A stretch of DNA of 64,000 bases, taken from the NCBI GenBank assembly GCA_018401995.1, contig JAGYJR010000008.1:1-64000 (forward strand). The letters run 5' to 3'. Position numbers and translations under genes: made by a program. The notes under the pieces were generated by a model that was given only the letters and a program-made list of their open reading frames with translations, was not told where the DNA came from and did no database searches. Below are positions 40,989 through 50,871 of this stretch, one piece after another. The stretch's first letter is position 1. Each line of letters starts with the position of its first letter. The stretch comes from Flavobacterium sp. (lineage in GTDB: Bacteria; Bacteroidota; Bacteroidia; Flavobacteriales; Flavobacteriaceae).

Positions 40989-42138
40989 CTAGTAACTCAT
41001 TTCTACGATAGCTCTTACTTTTTCAAGTGTGATGTTTTGTTTTTCTCCCATAGCTTTCCAACCTCTTTCTTCGAAACGATTTACGATAAAATCGGCTGTT
41101 TTTTCGATGTTTTCTGCGTTTTCTGAAATTTTGGTTTTCATGCCCATTTTGTGGAAGAATTCAACCGTTTTTTCGATAGCTTTTTCAGCAATTTCTTCTG
41201 TTGAACTACCTTGAATATTCCAAACGCGTTTTCCGTATTGCGCTAATTTGTCTTTTTTCGTGTCGAACATGACACGATATAAATTTGGACCAATAATTGC
41301 CAAAGTTCTCGCATGATCAATTTCGTATAAAGCCGTTAATTCGTGACCAATCATGTGCGTTGCCCAATCCGAAGGAACGCCTTTTTGAATTAAGCCATTC
41401 AATGCCATAGTGGCACTCCAAACAAAGTTGGAAGCCAATTTATAATCCGTTGGATTTTCTACTACATCGGGACCAATTTCTATTAGCGTTTGTAATATAC
41501 TTTCCGAAATTCGGTCTTGAAGTAAAGCATCATGTGTATACGTTAAATATTGCTCCATAACGTGTGTGAACGCATCTACAACTCCGTTTTGTAATTGTCT
41601 TTTTGGTAACGAAGTAATTACTGTTGGATCTACAATAGAGAAAACCGGAAATAAAGCACTTCCACCTAACGTTAATTTTTCTTGTGTAGCTTCAATCGTA
41701 ACTACAGCACCTGAATTCATCTCAGAACCTGTTGCTGGTAAGATTAAAACCGTCCCAAAGGGAATCCTTTGGAAACATCTTTGAATAAAATTCTTTTTCA
41801 AAATATCAAACTGTCACCTTCAAAATTAACATTTTGCTAGAAATAAATTTCACCCCCATCAATAACGCTTCATACCAACAGCTAAGATGAAACCAATTTT
41901 CTCAACTGAATAATTTCTTACTTTATCAAAGTTTCAAATCGATTTGGTTCTGATATACCAAATTCTACGATATCAGTAATTGGATAAGCGGCTTTTACTG
42001 GTCGTAAATACCATTTTGAAGATACTTACCTAGCAAGCCAGTGATCTCTGTATTTGTTGGAACTAAATCAATTAATTTAGCCATTTGTCCTTTTCCAAAG
42101 ACGTAGTTTACAGGATTGTATAATTCAAGTTTTAACAT
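40989..42138 (-). pseudogene. Iron-containing alcohol dehydrogenase (YqhD/butanol-dehydrogenase-like), decayed
   Basis: From ATG at 42138: MLKLELYNPVNYVFGKGQMAKLIDLVPTNTEITGLLGKYLQNGIYDQ* then frame-broken VEFGISEPNRFETLIK...EKIGFILAVG, then the ORF ...FGTVLILPATGSEMNSGAVVTIEATQEK...DHARTLAIIGPNLYRVMFDTKKDKLAQYGKRVWNI. Confidence 0.85.
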
Positions 42139-42203
42139 AACATTTTATTTTTAGAATACAAAGGAAATTTACACATTACAAGATAGAATGAATGGTAAAG
42201 ATG

Positions 42204-42790
42204 TTAAGGGTGGGATTCTCTGTCTATTTTAAATTCAAATTCTCCTTTAACTGCCTGCCAAACATCCATAGCCCCTAACTATCTTTAGCAATTGCAACTA
42301 TTTCTTCTTTATCCTTTTTTGATGTATTTAAACCAATAATTACTTCTTTAATTACATCATTATCTAAATTTATTACTCTTTTTGGATTGGATTCGTTATA
42401 AAGACTTAATCTAATTTCCTTTTTCATAGCTCCATTCTGTACTTTTCAGAAAAATTTTATTTCATCAGATTTTGTTTTGAGTATCAGTTTAAATCTGGAT
42501 ATTCATTGGAATAATGACTCTTTTTTAGTTTTCCAATTTGCCAGAATATCTTAGCAACTTCTCGTCAAAACCAACACAGTAGCCAGAATGGTTATCTCCA
42601 TAATGTGACCACATTAAAAATTGAATTCAAACTTCTCAAACATGTAACTCAATATGTTTATCATTAAATTCTCTTTCAATTGTAGATCTAACTTGGAAAT
42701 TTTTAAAAAGTATCCTCAAGTCTTTTATTTTAAAAATGCTTTCCAGCTTCTTCTTTTGTAATTTTATTTTCTTTTAGATATTTGAGATTA
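42204..42790 (-). pseudogene. DUF2971-family gene remnant with several frameshifts
   Basis: Minus-strand pieces: NLKYLKENKITKEEAGKHF; MWSHYGDNHSGYCVGFDEKLLRYSGKL; STEWSYEKEIRLSLYNESNPKRVINLDNDVIKEVIIGLNTSKKDKEEIVAIAKDS; AMDVWQAVKGEFEFKIDRESHP*. Confidence 0.7.
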
Positions 42791-42804
42791 TTAGAGTCAA
42801 AGAG

Positions 42805-42927
42805 TTTCATCCGTATCAAACCAAAACTGGTTTTAATTTAGGCACATTGAAAGAAGCAATGGAATTTAACAATTATCATGAAGGAATTCATTTGGGAATC
42901 ATGATGACGATTAAGAAATACCTTTAA
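42805..42927 (+). pseudogene. C-terminal remnant of a DinB-superfamily protein
   Basis: FHPYQTKTGFNLGTLKEAMEFNNYHEGIHLGIMMTIKKYL*, with no upstream N-terminal part in frame. Confidence 0.6.
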
Positions 42928-42934
42928 ATTAAAA

Positions 42935-42973
42935 AGCCGAAACATCTATAAATACGATGATTCGGCTTTTAAA
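42935..42973. terminator. Hairpin terminator
   Basis: aaaagccgaaacatc ... gatgattcggctttt. Confidence 0.55.
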
Positions 42974-42988
42974 AAACAAAAACATTTT

Positions 42989-43792
42989 TTAGGAAGCTAT
43001 TGATTCTTCTTTTTCTTCTTTTTCAATTTTTATGTATCCTTTTACATTTTCAATAGTAAAATTAGCTGCTCTTTTATATTTAAGGTATTTTTTAATTCGA
43101 ATTTTAGACAAATCATAAAAAATGATTACTACCAAAATGCCACTCACCACGTAGAACATTTTGAAACCCAAAAAAATATAAGTAAAACCGGCAATTACAG
43201 CTCCTGAAACATATGAAATGGCAATTGACAACAATAATTTTGCCTTGTCAACTAACGCTGGATTGTTTCGGTATTCGGCTTTTGTGAACATGGAAAACAA
43301 TATTCCTAAATCGGTTGTAGTTCCGGTTAAGTGTGTTGTTTTAACTGTAAAATTAGATATACTTGCGGTTAGCCCGTTTTGTAAACCCATGGCAAATAAC
43401 ATTAATGCTAAAAGCAATTCGGTTTCTACTAATGTTTCCTTGTAGAAATATTGACCGTAAATTCCAACGGTTAACAAACAAAGTATTTCCAAAATTAATG
43501 GCAAGGCATGAGCAAAATACGTGTTTTTCTTGTTGAAATGAATGACCATTAAATTAGAAGTAAAACTTCCAAAGAAAAACAAGAAAATCCATGAAAAAAC
43601 TACGGCAATTTGGTAGAAATTTTCTTTTACAATTTCTGCAGCCAAAATAGCATAATGCCCCGTAACGTTAGATGAAAAAGAAAAGAACAACAATAGCGAT
43701 CCAATATTCACCATTCCTGCGGTAAATGCAGTTAGTGTTCCGAGCTTAATATTGTCGGAAAGTGATCGACTATTACTATATTTTCTTAGCAT
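42989..43792 (-). CDS. YoaK/DUF1275 family membrane protein
   Basis: TAFTAGMVNIGSLLLFFSFSSNVTGHYAILA...GLQNGLTASISNFTVKTTHLTGTTTDLGILFS. Confidence 0.85.
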   Translation of the reverse strand: MLRKYSNSRSLSDNIKLGTLTAFTAGMVNIGSLLLFFSFSSNVTGHYAILAAEIVKENFYQIAVVFSWIFLFFFGSFTSNLMVIHFNKKNTYFAHALPLILEILCLLTVGIYGQYFYKETLVETELLLALMLFAMGLQNGLTASISNFTVKTTHLTGTTTDLGILFSMFTKAEYRNNPALVDKAKLLLSIAISYVSGAVIAGFTYIFLGFKMFYVVSGILVVIIFYDLSKIRIKKYLKYKRAANFTIENVKGYIKIEKEEKEESIAS

Positions 43793-43793
43793 A

Positions 43794-44255
43794 TTAATTT
43801 ATTTTTTCAAATGTTAAGCGAGCAATTCCTCGCGTATGTGTATCGGTGTCGAAATTTAAAATCAGTTTATCGTCTGATAGTTCTGTTAAGTTGTAGTGCT
43901 CTACACTATTGTCGTCATATTTTATCTCTAAAATATTACCTCTTCCTTTCATGCACCAGTTTACTTCTTTGGTATAATCTTCACCTTTAAGCAATAAAAT
44001 TCCATTGGGTAAAAACTGCCATTTTTCAGCTTTATGAATAACTAAATCTTGACCAATAGTCTCTTTTACATAATTGGAAATTCCTTCATATTCATTGTGT
44101 AAGGAACCTTTTTTATCCACTTTTTCGTATTCCCAAGCTAATTCATTCCATTCTCCTTCAATAATGAGTTCCGGATTTTTTGCCACACTTAGAAGCGTTA
44201 AGAATACCAGTAAACCAATACCAAAAAAAGCCAGATATTTGAACCAAACTTTCAT
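43794..44255 (-). CDS. Hypothetical membrane-anchored protein
   Basis: Likely ATG at 44255: MKVWFKYLAFFGIGLLVFLTLL; the longer ORF start would overlap the upstream gene. Confidence 0.6.
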   Translation of the reverse strand: MKVWFKYLAFFGIGLLVFLTLLSVAKNPELIIEGEWNELAWEYEKVDKKGSLHNEYEGISNYVKETIGQDLVIHKAEKWQFLPNGILLLKGEDYTKEVNWCMKGRGNILEIKYDDNSVEHYNLTELSDDKLILNFDTDTHTRGIARLTFEKIN

Positions 44256-44265
44256 GTTTCGTTTT

Positions 44266-44763
44266 TTATCCAACCTGAGCATGGTTGAAAAATACTTCGG
44301 CAAGTTTTCCTTTTTCAGGAAGTGTGGCAACTTCACCAGCGTCGATTATAAATACGTCTACATTACTTTTTTCAATGAAGGTTTCTAAATTGAAGCTTTT
44401 AGAATTGGTTAAACGCAATTTCTGATTGGTCATTACAATTTGTTCTACTCTATTACCTTCTAAATAATTGTTAAAAGCCGCTTGATTGTATCCTGTAAAC
44501 AAATCAATTCGCATGGAATTAATCTGAGAATCAAACTTGTTTTTAATTACTTCAAATGCTTCTTCAAATTCTGGGTTAGTCAAACTAGCAATTTGTTTGG
44601 CTTTGGAATAAAACAATAAATCTCTGATAGAATCGCTTAAGCTCACACCGTGTAAAAGCACAATGTCAAATTGTAAATTAGTTGTGTTATTAGCCAAAAC
44701 TGTCTTCAAAACGTTTAGCGATTGTACGGTAAAATCTGTTGGAATTAAAATGGTTTTTTTCAT
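44266..44763 (-). CDS. UspA-like hypothetical protein
   Basis: MKKTILIPTDFTVQSLNVLKTVLANNTTNLQFDIVLLHGV. Confidence 0.6.
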   Translation of the reverse strand: MKKTILIPTDFTVQSLNVLKTVLANNTTNLQFDIVLLHGVSLSDSIRDLLFYSKAKQIASLTNPEFEEAFEVIKNKFDSQINSMRIDLFTGYNQAAFNNYLEGNRVEQIVMTNQKLRLTNSKSFNLETFIEKSNVDVFIIDAGEVATLPEKGKLAEVFFNHAQVG

Positions 44764-44938
44764 AGCATTAATCATTTTTAGATTACACTACAAAATTAGA
44801 GTCGGGAAATTAGAGCGGTTTAAATCTAAGATTAGAATATTATTAAAATTTACCTCTTTAGATTAAAACGAGATTAGAAAAGCCTAATTTTTAGTTAAAA
44901 ACCTTAAAAAATTCTGAAAATCAGCACTTTTATTAGTT

Positions 44939-46306
44939 TTAAGGTTGCCAAACAGGTAAGGTAATTTGAACAGTTGTTCCTTGATTTTCTAGAGACGTAA
45001 CCATCATTTTACCGTTGTGCATTCTAATAATATTCCTAGTTAGTGGCAAACCAATTCCGTAACCTTCATAGTTTTTGGTATTAGAAGCTCTAAAGAATGG
45101 GTCGTAAATGTACTTGATTTCGTTTTCTGGTATACCAATTCCTTTGTCCCGTATTACTACATAAACAAAATCATCGGAAGCGCCAATAGAAACAACAACC
45201 GTATCATAATCAGAATACTTGCAACCGTTACTGATAATATTGCTTAGTGCTAAATGTAATAGTTGTTGGTTTCCGTTTACTTTTAATTTCATTGGATTTT
45301 CTGGAAGTAATTCCATATCCAAATGAATTTTATTTTTCGCGTTTAAACTTTCTAAGTTTTCTTTTACATCCCAAAGTAATTGGTCAATTCGAACTTTATC
45401 AAACTTTTGTACTTTGCCGTTGAATCCTGTTTGAGCTAAAAACAATAAAGCTTTTGTTTTGTTATCTAATTTTTCTGCCTCTTGCAATACAATATAAAGC
45501 GCTTCAATGTATTCTTCTGGTCTTCTTGGTTTAGACAAAACCACATCTGCTTCGCCAATAATTGCTGTTAAAGGCGTTCTTAATTCGTGTGAAGCATTAC
45601 TGATGAAGTTGTTTTGGGTTTCAAAAGAAGTTTCAATACGATCAAGCATATCGTTGAATGTGCTTGCTAATTCGTTTAGTTCATCACTACGATTGGTGTC
45701 TTTCAGACGTAAATGCAAATTTTCAGAGCTAATTTCTTTTACTTGCTCCGTTATAATAGAAATAGGCTTGAAAATATTTTTTGAAAAATATAACGCAATG
45801 TACAAAAGCAGTAAGATTGAAGCTACAATTGCAAATAATAAGGTTTGAATTAAATTTTCCGCTTGATTGAGTTGGAAATAATTTTCAGCTGCGGTAATAA
45901 CAATAAATTTTCCAGATTTGGATTGGTAATTAATTCCTTTATAAAGGTAACGCTCAGAAACATATTCGTCGCTATTGTTTTTAACTACATTTCTTAAAAA
46001 GTTTTCCGGGATTCCAATTCTTTGGGCTTCAAACGTTAGATCGATTGCGTCATCAATTGGAATAAAAAAATCTTTTTCGTGAGGTAATTTTTCAGAAAAA
46101 CTAAGTTTATCAAGTACATTTCTATCTACAACTTCTTCATTGTCTAATTGTTCTTTGGCTACTTTAAATGCTCTGGCTTCTAAAAGTTTAAAGAAATAAT
46201 TCTCTGAATAATTGGAAACCGAATAATAAATGAAAATACTAAACGAGAAAATCACTATTAAAAAAGGAATTAATAGTAACAAAATGGTTCTCGATTGTCT
46301 TTTCAT
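44939..46306 (-). CDS. Sensor histidine kinase
   Basis: HAMP region, FISNASHELRTPLTAIIGEADVVL, DKGIGIPENEIKYIYDPFFRASNTKNYEGYGIGLPL. Confidence 0.95.
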   Translation of the reverse strand: MKRQSRTILLLLIPFLIVIFSFSIFIYYSVSNYSENYFFKLLEARAFKVAKEQLDNEEVVDRNVLDKLSFSEKLPHEKDFFIPIDDAIDLTFEAQRIGIPENFLRNVVKNNSDEYVSERYLYKGINYQSKSGKFIVITAAENYFQLNQAENLIQTLLFAIVASILLLLYIALYFSKNIFKPISIITEQVKEISSENLHLRLKDTNRSDELNELASTFNDMLDRIETSFETQNNFISNASHELRTPLTAIIGEADVVLSKPRRPEEYIEALYIVLQEAEKLDNKTKALLFLAQTGFNGKVQKFDKVRIDQLLWDVKENLESLNAKNKIHLDMELLPENPMKLKVNGNQQLLHLALSNIISNGCKYSDYDTVVVSIGASDDFVYVVIRDKGIGIPENEIKYIYDPFFRASNTKNYEGYGIGLPLTRNIIRMHNGKMMVTSLENQGTTVQITLPVWQP

Positions 46307-46331
46307 GGTTTTGATTGGCATGGCATCTCTT

Positions 46332-47036
46332 TTAAGCTTCTTTTAAAACATAACCCATTCCAATTACGGTATGCAATAGTTTCTGATCTGGATTTGTGTC
46401 AATTTTTTTTCGAAGGTAATTTACGTAAACATCTACCACGTTAGTTCCTAAATCGTAATCAACACCCCAAACAGCTTCTAAAATATCGGTTCTAGAAAGC
46501 ACTTTGTTTTTGTTGTTTATGAAATAAAAAAGCAATTTAAATTCGGTTGAAGTGAGTGAAATTTCTTCATCTGAGCGCATTACTTTTTTCGTGTAATCGT
46601 TTAGCACTAAATCACCGAACGTATGAATATAATTTTCTTCAATTATACGCTCTTTCTTTTTTAATGGTTTTCCTTCTGCTCTTCGTATTAAGGTTTTAAT
46701 TCTTGCTACTAATTCTATGAACTTAAAGGGTTTTACCAAATAATCATCGGCTCCATTCTCTAATCCCAAAACCACATTTTCTGATGTTCCTAAAGCTGTC
46801 AAAAACAAAATAGGAACCTGCGGATTTTCTTCTCTTATGGCTTTACATACTTCTAATCCATTCATTTCGGGCAACATAATATCCAAAACAATGATGTCGA
46901 AAGTGTTTTTCATAGCCATTTGTAGACCTGATTTTCCATCGAAAGCAACAGTTACTTCAAAACCTTCTTCAGTTAATCCTTTTTTTATAAAGGAAACCAC
47001 ATGAGCTTCATCTTCAACAACAAGTATTTTTTTCAT
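46332..47036 (-). CDS. OmpR-family response regulator
   Basis: KKILVVEDEAHVVSFIKKGL, DIIVLDIMLPEMNGLEV, winged-helix LLHTVIGMGYVLK. Confidence 0.96.
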   Translation of the reverse strand: MKKILVVEDEAHVVSFIKKGLTEEGFEVTVAFDGKSGLQMAMKNTFDIIVLDIMLPEMNGLEVCKAIREENPQVPILFLTALGTSENVVLGLENGADDYLVKPFKFIELVARIKTLIRRAEGKPLKKKERIIEENYIHTFGDLVLNDYTKKVMRSDEEISLTSTEFKLLFYFINNKNKVLSRTDILEAVWGVDYDLGTNVVDVYVNYLRKKIDTNPDQKLLHTVIGMGYVLKEA

Positions 47037-47179
47037 TATAATTTTGGGTTTGAAATGTTTAAAAAAGTCCGACTTAATTAGTAACAGTTAATTAATTGTG
47101 AAAACTCATCGTAAACATTGTTGCAAATTAAAAAAAATCAAACAAACTTAATACCTTTGTAACTTAAAATTAAGAAATA

Positions 47180-48325
47180 ATGAAATTCAATACCAAAACG
47201 ATACATGGTGGACAACATCATGAAAAAGTAACTGGAGCGGTAATGCCTCCGGTGTTTCAAACTTCTACATATGTACAAAGTAGTCCAGGCAAACCAATTG
47301 GCGATTACGAATATAGTAGAGCAGCAAACCCAACAAGAACGGCTTTGGAAGACGCTTTAGCAAGTATCGAAAATGGAGCAAAAGGTTTAGCTTTTTCTTC
47401 TGGATTAGCAGCAACTGATTGTTTGTTACGTATGTTTAAAGCTGGTGACGAAATCATTGCAATGGATGATTTATACGGCGGAACATATAGATTATTCACA
47501 AGATTATATAAAGATAGCGGCATCAAATTTCATTTTGTAGATATGAATGATTTGGAGAAATTCCAATCGTTAATCAATGAAAACACAAAATTGGTTTGGG
47601 TTGAAACCCCAACAAACCCATTAATGAAATTAGCGGATATTGCAGCGATTGCACAAATCACAAAAAGACACAATATTTTATTTGCAGTTGATAATACTTT
47701 CGCAACACCTTATCTACAAAAACCATTAGATTTAGGTGCCGATATTGTAATGCATTCGGCAACTAAATATTTAGGTGGTCATTCTGATGTTATTGCAGGA
47801 GCATTAATTATCAAAGACAAAGTGTTAGGAGAAGAATTACATTTCAAACAATTTGCAACAGGTGCAACTTTAGGACCAATGGATTCTTTCTTAGTATTAA
47901 GAGGAATCAAAACATTGCATTTACGCGTACAACGTCATTGCGAAAATGGAGAGAAAGTTGCGGAATACTTGAACAATCATCCTTTAGTGGAAAGAGTGTA
48001 TTATCCAGGTTTAGCTTCGCATCCATTTCATGAAATTGCTAAGAAGCAAATGAGTGGTTTTGGAGGAATGGTAACTTTTACTTTCAAATCAGGCAAAAAA
48101 GAAGATGCTATTAAATTCTTAGAAAATTTAAAAGTATTCACTTTGGCGGAATCTTTAGGAGGAGTGGAATCGTTAGCAAATCATCCAGCGTTAATGACAC
48201 ATGCTTCTATTCCAGAAGATAAGAGAAAAGAAGTAGGCATTTCAGATGATTTAGTTCGTTTGAGCGTAGGAATTGAAGATATTGAAGATTTGTTAGCCGA
48301 TTTAGAACAAGCATTTAAATTATAG
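47180..48325 (+). CDS. Cystathionine gamma-synthase / PLP-dependent trans-sulfuration enzyme
   Basis: PPVFQTSTYVQ, EYSRAANPTRTALEDALASIENG, MHSATKYLGGHSDVIAGA. Confidence 0.94.
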   Translation: MKFNTKTIHGGQHHEKVTGAVMPPVFQTSTYVQSSPGKPIGDYEYSRAANPTRTALEDALASIENGAKGLAFSSGLAATDCLLRMFKAGDEIIAMDDLYGGTYRLFTRLYKDSGIKFHFVDMNDLEKFQSLINENTKLVWVETPTNPLMKLADIAAIAQITKRHNILFAVDNTFATPYLQKPLDLGADIVMHSATKYLGGHSDVIAGALIIKDKVLGEELHFKQFATGATLGPMDSFLVLRGIKTLHLRVQRHCENGEKVAEYLNNHPLVERVYYPGLASHPFHEIAKKQMSGFGGMVTFTFKSGKKEDAIKFLENLKVFTLAESLGGVESLANHPALMTHASIPEDKRKEVGISDDLVRLSVGIEDIEDLLADLEQAFKL

Positions 48326-48340
48326 TAAATCTATAAAGCA

Positions 48341-48371
48341 AAAAATCCCGATTAATAAATCGGGATTTTTT
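48341..48371. terminator. Intrinsic terminator
   Basis: aaaaatcccgatt-aat-aaatcgggatttttt. Confidence 0.75.
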
Positions 48372-48390
48372 TATTGTTAATATTTTAAAA

Positions 48391-49170
48391 TTAATCTAAA
48401 TAATAAATGTATCCAAAGTGGAACCATAAGTTCCAGTCGTTTGCTTTATTTTCAGAATAAATCTCTGGATCTTTTCTTAATCCGTCTACCCAATCATCAA
48501 AATAGTATTGCCATCTTAATTCTACAAATAAATCAGATAACTCAGTAAGTTTGTAACGAGTTCCTACTGAAGAAACCACAGACCAAGTACTTCCTGAACC
48601 TGACATATAACCATCTGGTAAATACCTTGGATAAGTGGTTAGTTCTGTTCCTAAAGGTCCTAATTCAGAATAGGTGTCATTTTGATAAAAAGAATAATGA
48701 GCGCCTAATCCAACAAAAGGAGCCCAACCACCTTGAGAAGCAGTAAATTCACGAATACTCCAAGGAAAAAACTCTAATTGCATACCAATATCGGTTACTT
48801 TAGCTTCACCTTTCATGGCATCTAACTTAAAACCATCTGGACTATTTCTTTCAGCCCATTTCCCAAAATGTTCCAATTTAGTACTATTGTAAGAAAGTTC
48901 AGAACGTAATTTAAAGTGATCATTAAAATAGGTGTCAGCCGTGTAACAGTTACATTCAGCACGATACGAGAAGTTCATGTAATGAACAAGTCCTATACCA
49001 AATCCAGTATTCCCTTTATTGGTTTCAAAATCGCCACGCACTCCAAAGTCAGACTGAAAAGCTACACCGCCCATAAAGGCACCAACTTCATGAGAAAACC
49101 CAAATTGAGCTTGTGAAGTAAATGGAGCTAAAAAAAGCAATAAGATTAGGTGTTTTAATTTTTTAGTCAT
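48391..49170 (-). CDS. Outer-membrane-type protein (THC0290_0291-like)
   Basis: FGFSHEVGAFMGGVAFQSDFGVRGDFETNKGNTGFGIGLVHYMNFSYRAECNCY...; signal peptide; ATG at 49170. Confidence 0.65.
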   Translation of the reverse strand: MTKKLKHLILLLFLAPFTSQAQFGFSHEVGAFMGGVAFQSDFGVRGDFETNKGNTGFGIGLVHYMNFSYRAECNCYTADTYFNDHFKLRSELSYNSTKLEHFGKWAERNSPDGFKLDAMKGEAKVTDIGMQLEFFPWSIREFTASQGGWAPFVGLGAHYSFYQNDTYSELGPLGTELTTYPRYLPDGYMSGSGSTWSVVSSVGTRYKLTELSDLFVELRWQYYFDDWVDGLRKDPEIYSENKANDWNLWFHFGYIYYLD

Positions 49171-49413
49171 TGCTAAAATTTTTCTATTATCGGACAAATA
49201 TATAAAAACAAAGTTCAGATTAAAAAAAAATATCAATTTTCTTGTTTAAAAAATCTTAAAATTTTCTAAAAACATCCAAAAAACGTTAAATCTTAATTTT
49301 TTTGTAAAATAAATTTAACATGATTTTTTTAAATGTATATTTGTCGAGTTTAACTAATATGTTTCTGTTAAACAAAAAATAACATAAATTGATTTAAATT
49401 GATTTAATACAAA

Positions 49414-50757
49414 ATGGAACAAAAAATTAAAGATTTTATGGCAGAAGTAGAAGCCAAAAATCCAAATGAACCTGAATTTTTACAAGCAGTTAAAGAATTT
49501 GCTGAAACAGTAATTCCTTTTATTGCTGAACAAAAAAAATATGATGGGAAAAATCTATTATTGAGAATGGCCGAACCAGAGCGATCTGTGATTTTTAGAG
49601 TGCCTTGGGTAGATGATAAAGGAGAAATTCAAGTGAACAGAGGTTTCCGTATTCAAATGAACTCAGCTATTGGACCATACAAAGGTGGTATCCGATTTCA
49701 CAATACAGTAAACTTATCTGTTCTTAAATTCTTAGCTTTTGAACAAGTCTTTAAAAACAGCTTAACAACACTTCCAATGGGTGGTGGTAAAGGAGGTTCA
49801 GATTTTGACCCACAAGGAAAATCAGATGGGGAAATCATGCGTTTTTGTCAATCTTTCATGACAGAATTATGTCGTCATATTGGTCCAGATTTAGATGTTC
49901 CTGCAGGAGATATTGGTGTTGGAGCAAGAGAAATTGGTTACATGTTCGGACAATATAAAAGAATTCGTAATGAATTCACTGGGGTTTTAACAGGAAAAGG
50001 CTTAGCTTACGGTGGTTCATTAATTCGTCCAGAAGCTACTGGTTACGGTGTAGTATATTTCACCGAGCAAATGTTAAGAACTAGAGGTGAAAAAATTGAA
50101 GGAAAAACTGTAGCAATTTCAGGTTTTGGAAATGTGGCTTGGGGTGTTGCTCTAAAAGTAAATGAATTAGGCGGAAAATTAGTTACAATTTCTGGTCCTG
50201 ATGGATATATTTATGATGCAGACGGAATTTCTGGAGACAAAATCGAATACATGCTTGAAATGCGTGCAAGTGGAAGTAATAAAGCGGAAACATATGTTGA
50301 GAAATATCCTAATGCAGTATTCCACAAAGGAAAAAGTCCTTGGGAAGCTAAAGTAGATATCGCTATTCCATGTGCAACGCAAAATGAATTAAATGCTGAT
50401 GACGCTGAAAAACTTATTGCTAATGGTGTAATGTGTGTTACAGAAGCTGCAAACATGCCATGTACTCTTGATGCAATTAAATTATTCCTTGATGCAAAAG
50501 TATTATTTGCACCAGGTAAAGCTGCAAATGCTGGTGGTGTTGCCGCTTCTGGTTTAGAAATGACACAAAACTCTATCCGTTTAAATTGGACAAGTGAAGA
50601 AGTTGATGCGCGTTTAAAAGACATTATGGTTGGTATTCACAGTCAATGTAAAAAATACGGAACTGAAGAAGACGGCTATGTAAATTATGTAAAAGGTGCT
50701 AACATCGCTGGATTCGTAAAAGTTGCTGACGCTATGTTGGCTCAAGGTGTAGTTTAA
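49414..50757 (+). CDS. gdhA: NADP-specific glutamate dehydrogenase
   Basis: NSAIGPYKGGIRFH, LTTLPMGGGKGGSDFDP, VPAGDIGVGAREIGYMFGQYK. Confidence 0.97.
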   Translation: MEQKIKDFMAEVEAKNPNEPEFLQAVKEFAETVIPFIAEQKKYDGKNLLLRMAEPERSVIFRVPWVDDKGEIQVNRGFRIQMNSAIGPYKGGIRFHNTVNLSVLKFLAFEQVFKNSLTTLPMGGGKGGSDFDPQGKSDGEIMRFCQSFMTELCRHIGPDLDVPAGDIGVGAREIGYMFGQYKRIRNEFTGVLTGKGLAYGGSLIRPEATGYGVVYFTEQMLRTRGEKIEGKTVAISGFGNVAWGVALKVNELGGKLVTISGPDGYIYDADGISGDKIEYMLEMRASGSNKAETYVEKYPNAVFHKGKSPWEAKVDIAIPCATQNELNADDAEKLIANGVMCVTEAANMPCTLDAIKLFLDAKVLFAPGKAANAGGVAASGLEMTQNSIRLNWTSEEVDARLKDIMVGIHSQCKKYGTEEDGYVNYVKGANIAGFVKVADAMLAQGVV

Positions 50758-50783
50758 TACAATAATATCCAAATATTTTAAAA

Positions 50784-50812
50784 GTCCATTCAACTGAATG
50801 GACTTTTTTTAT
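50784..50812 (+). terminator. Intrinsic terminator after gdhA
   Basis: agtccattcaactgaatggacttttttt. Confidence 0.75.
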
Positions 50813-50871
50813 TTCAATAGCATAAATACAGAATTCTCACGTTTATACTATATTTGTAATAAAATGCTAGA

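Noticed and set aside
44266-47036. UspA-like gene, histidine kinase and response regulator as a specialised signalling island
   Set aside because: Ordinary two-component pair with standard domains; linkage to the neighbours is not supported by operon spacing.
50179-50624. Minus-strand ORFs opposite gdhA
   Set aside because: Shadow ORFs in a highly conserved enzyme gene.
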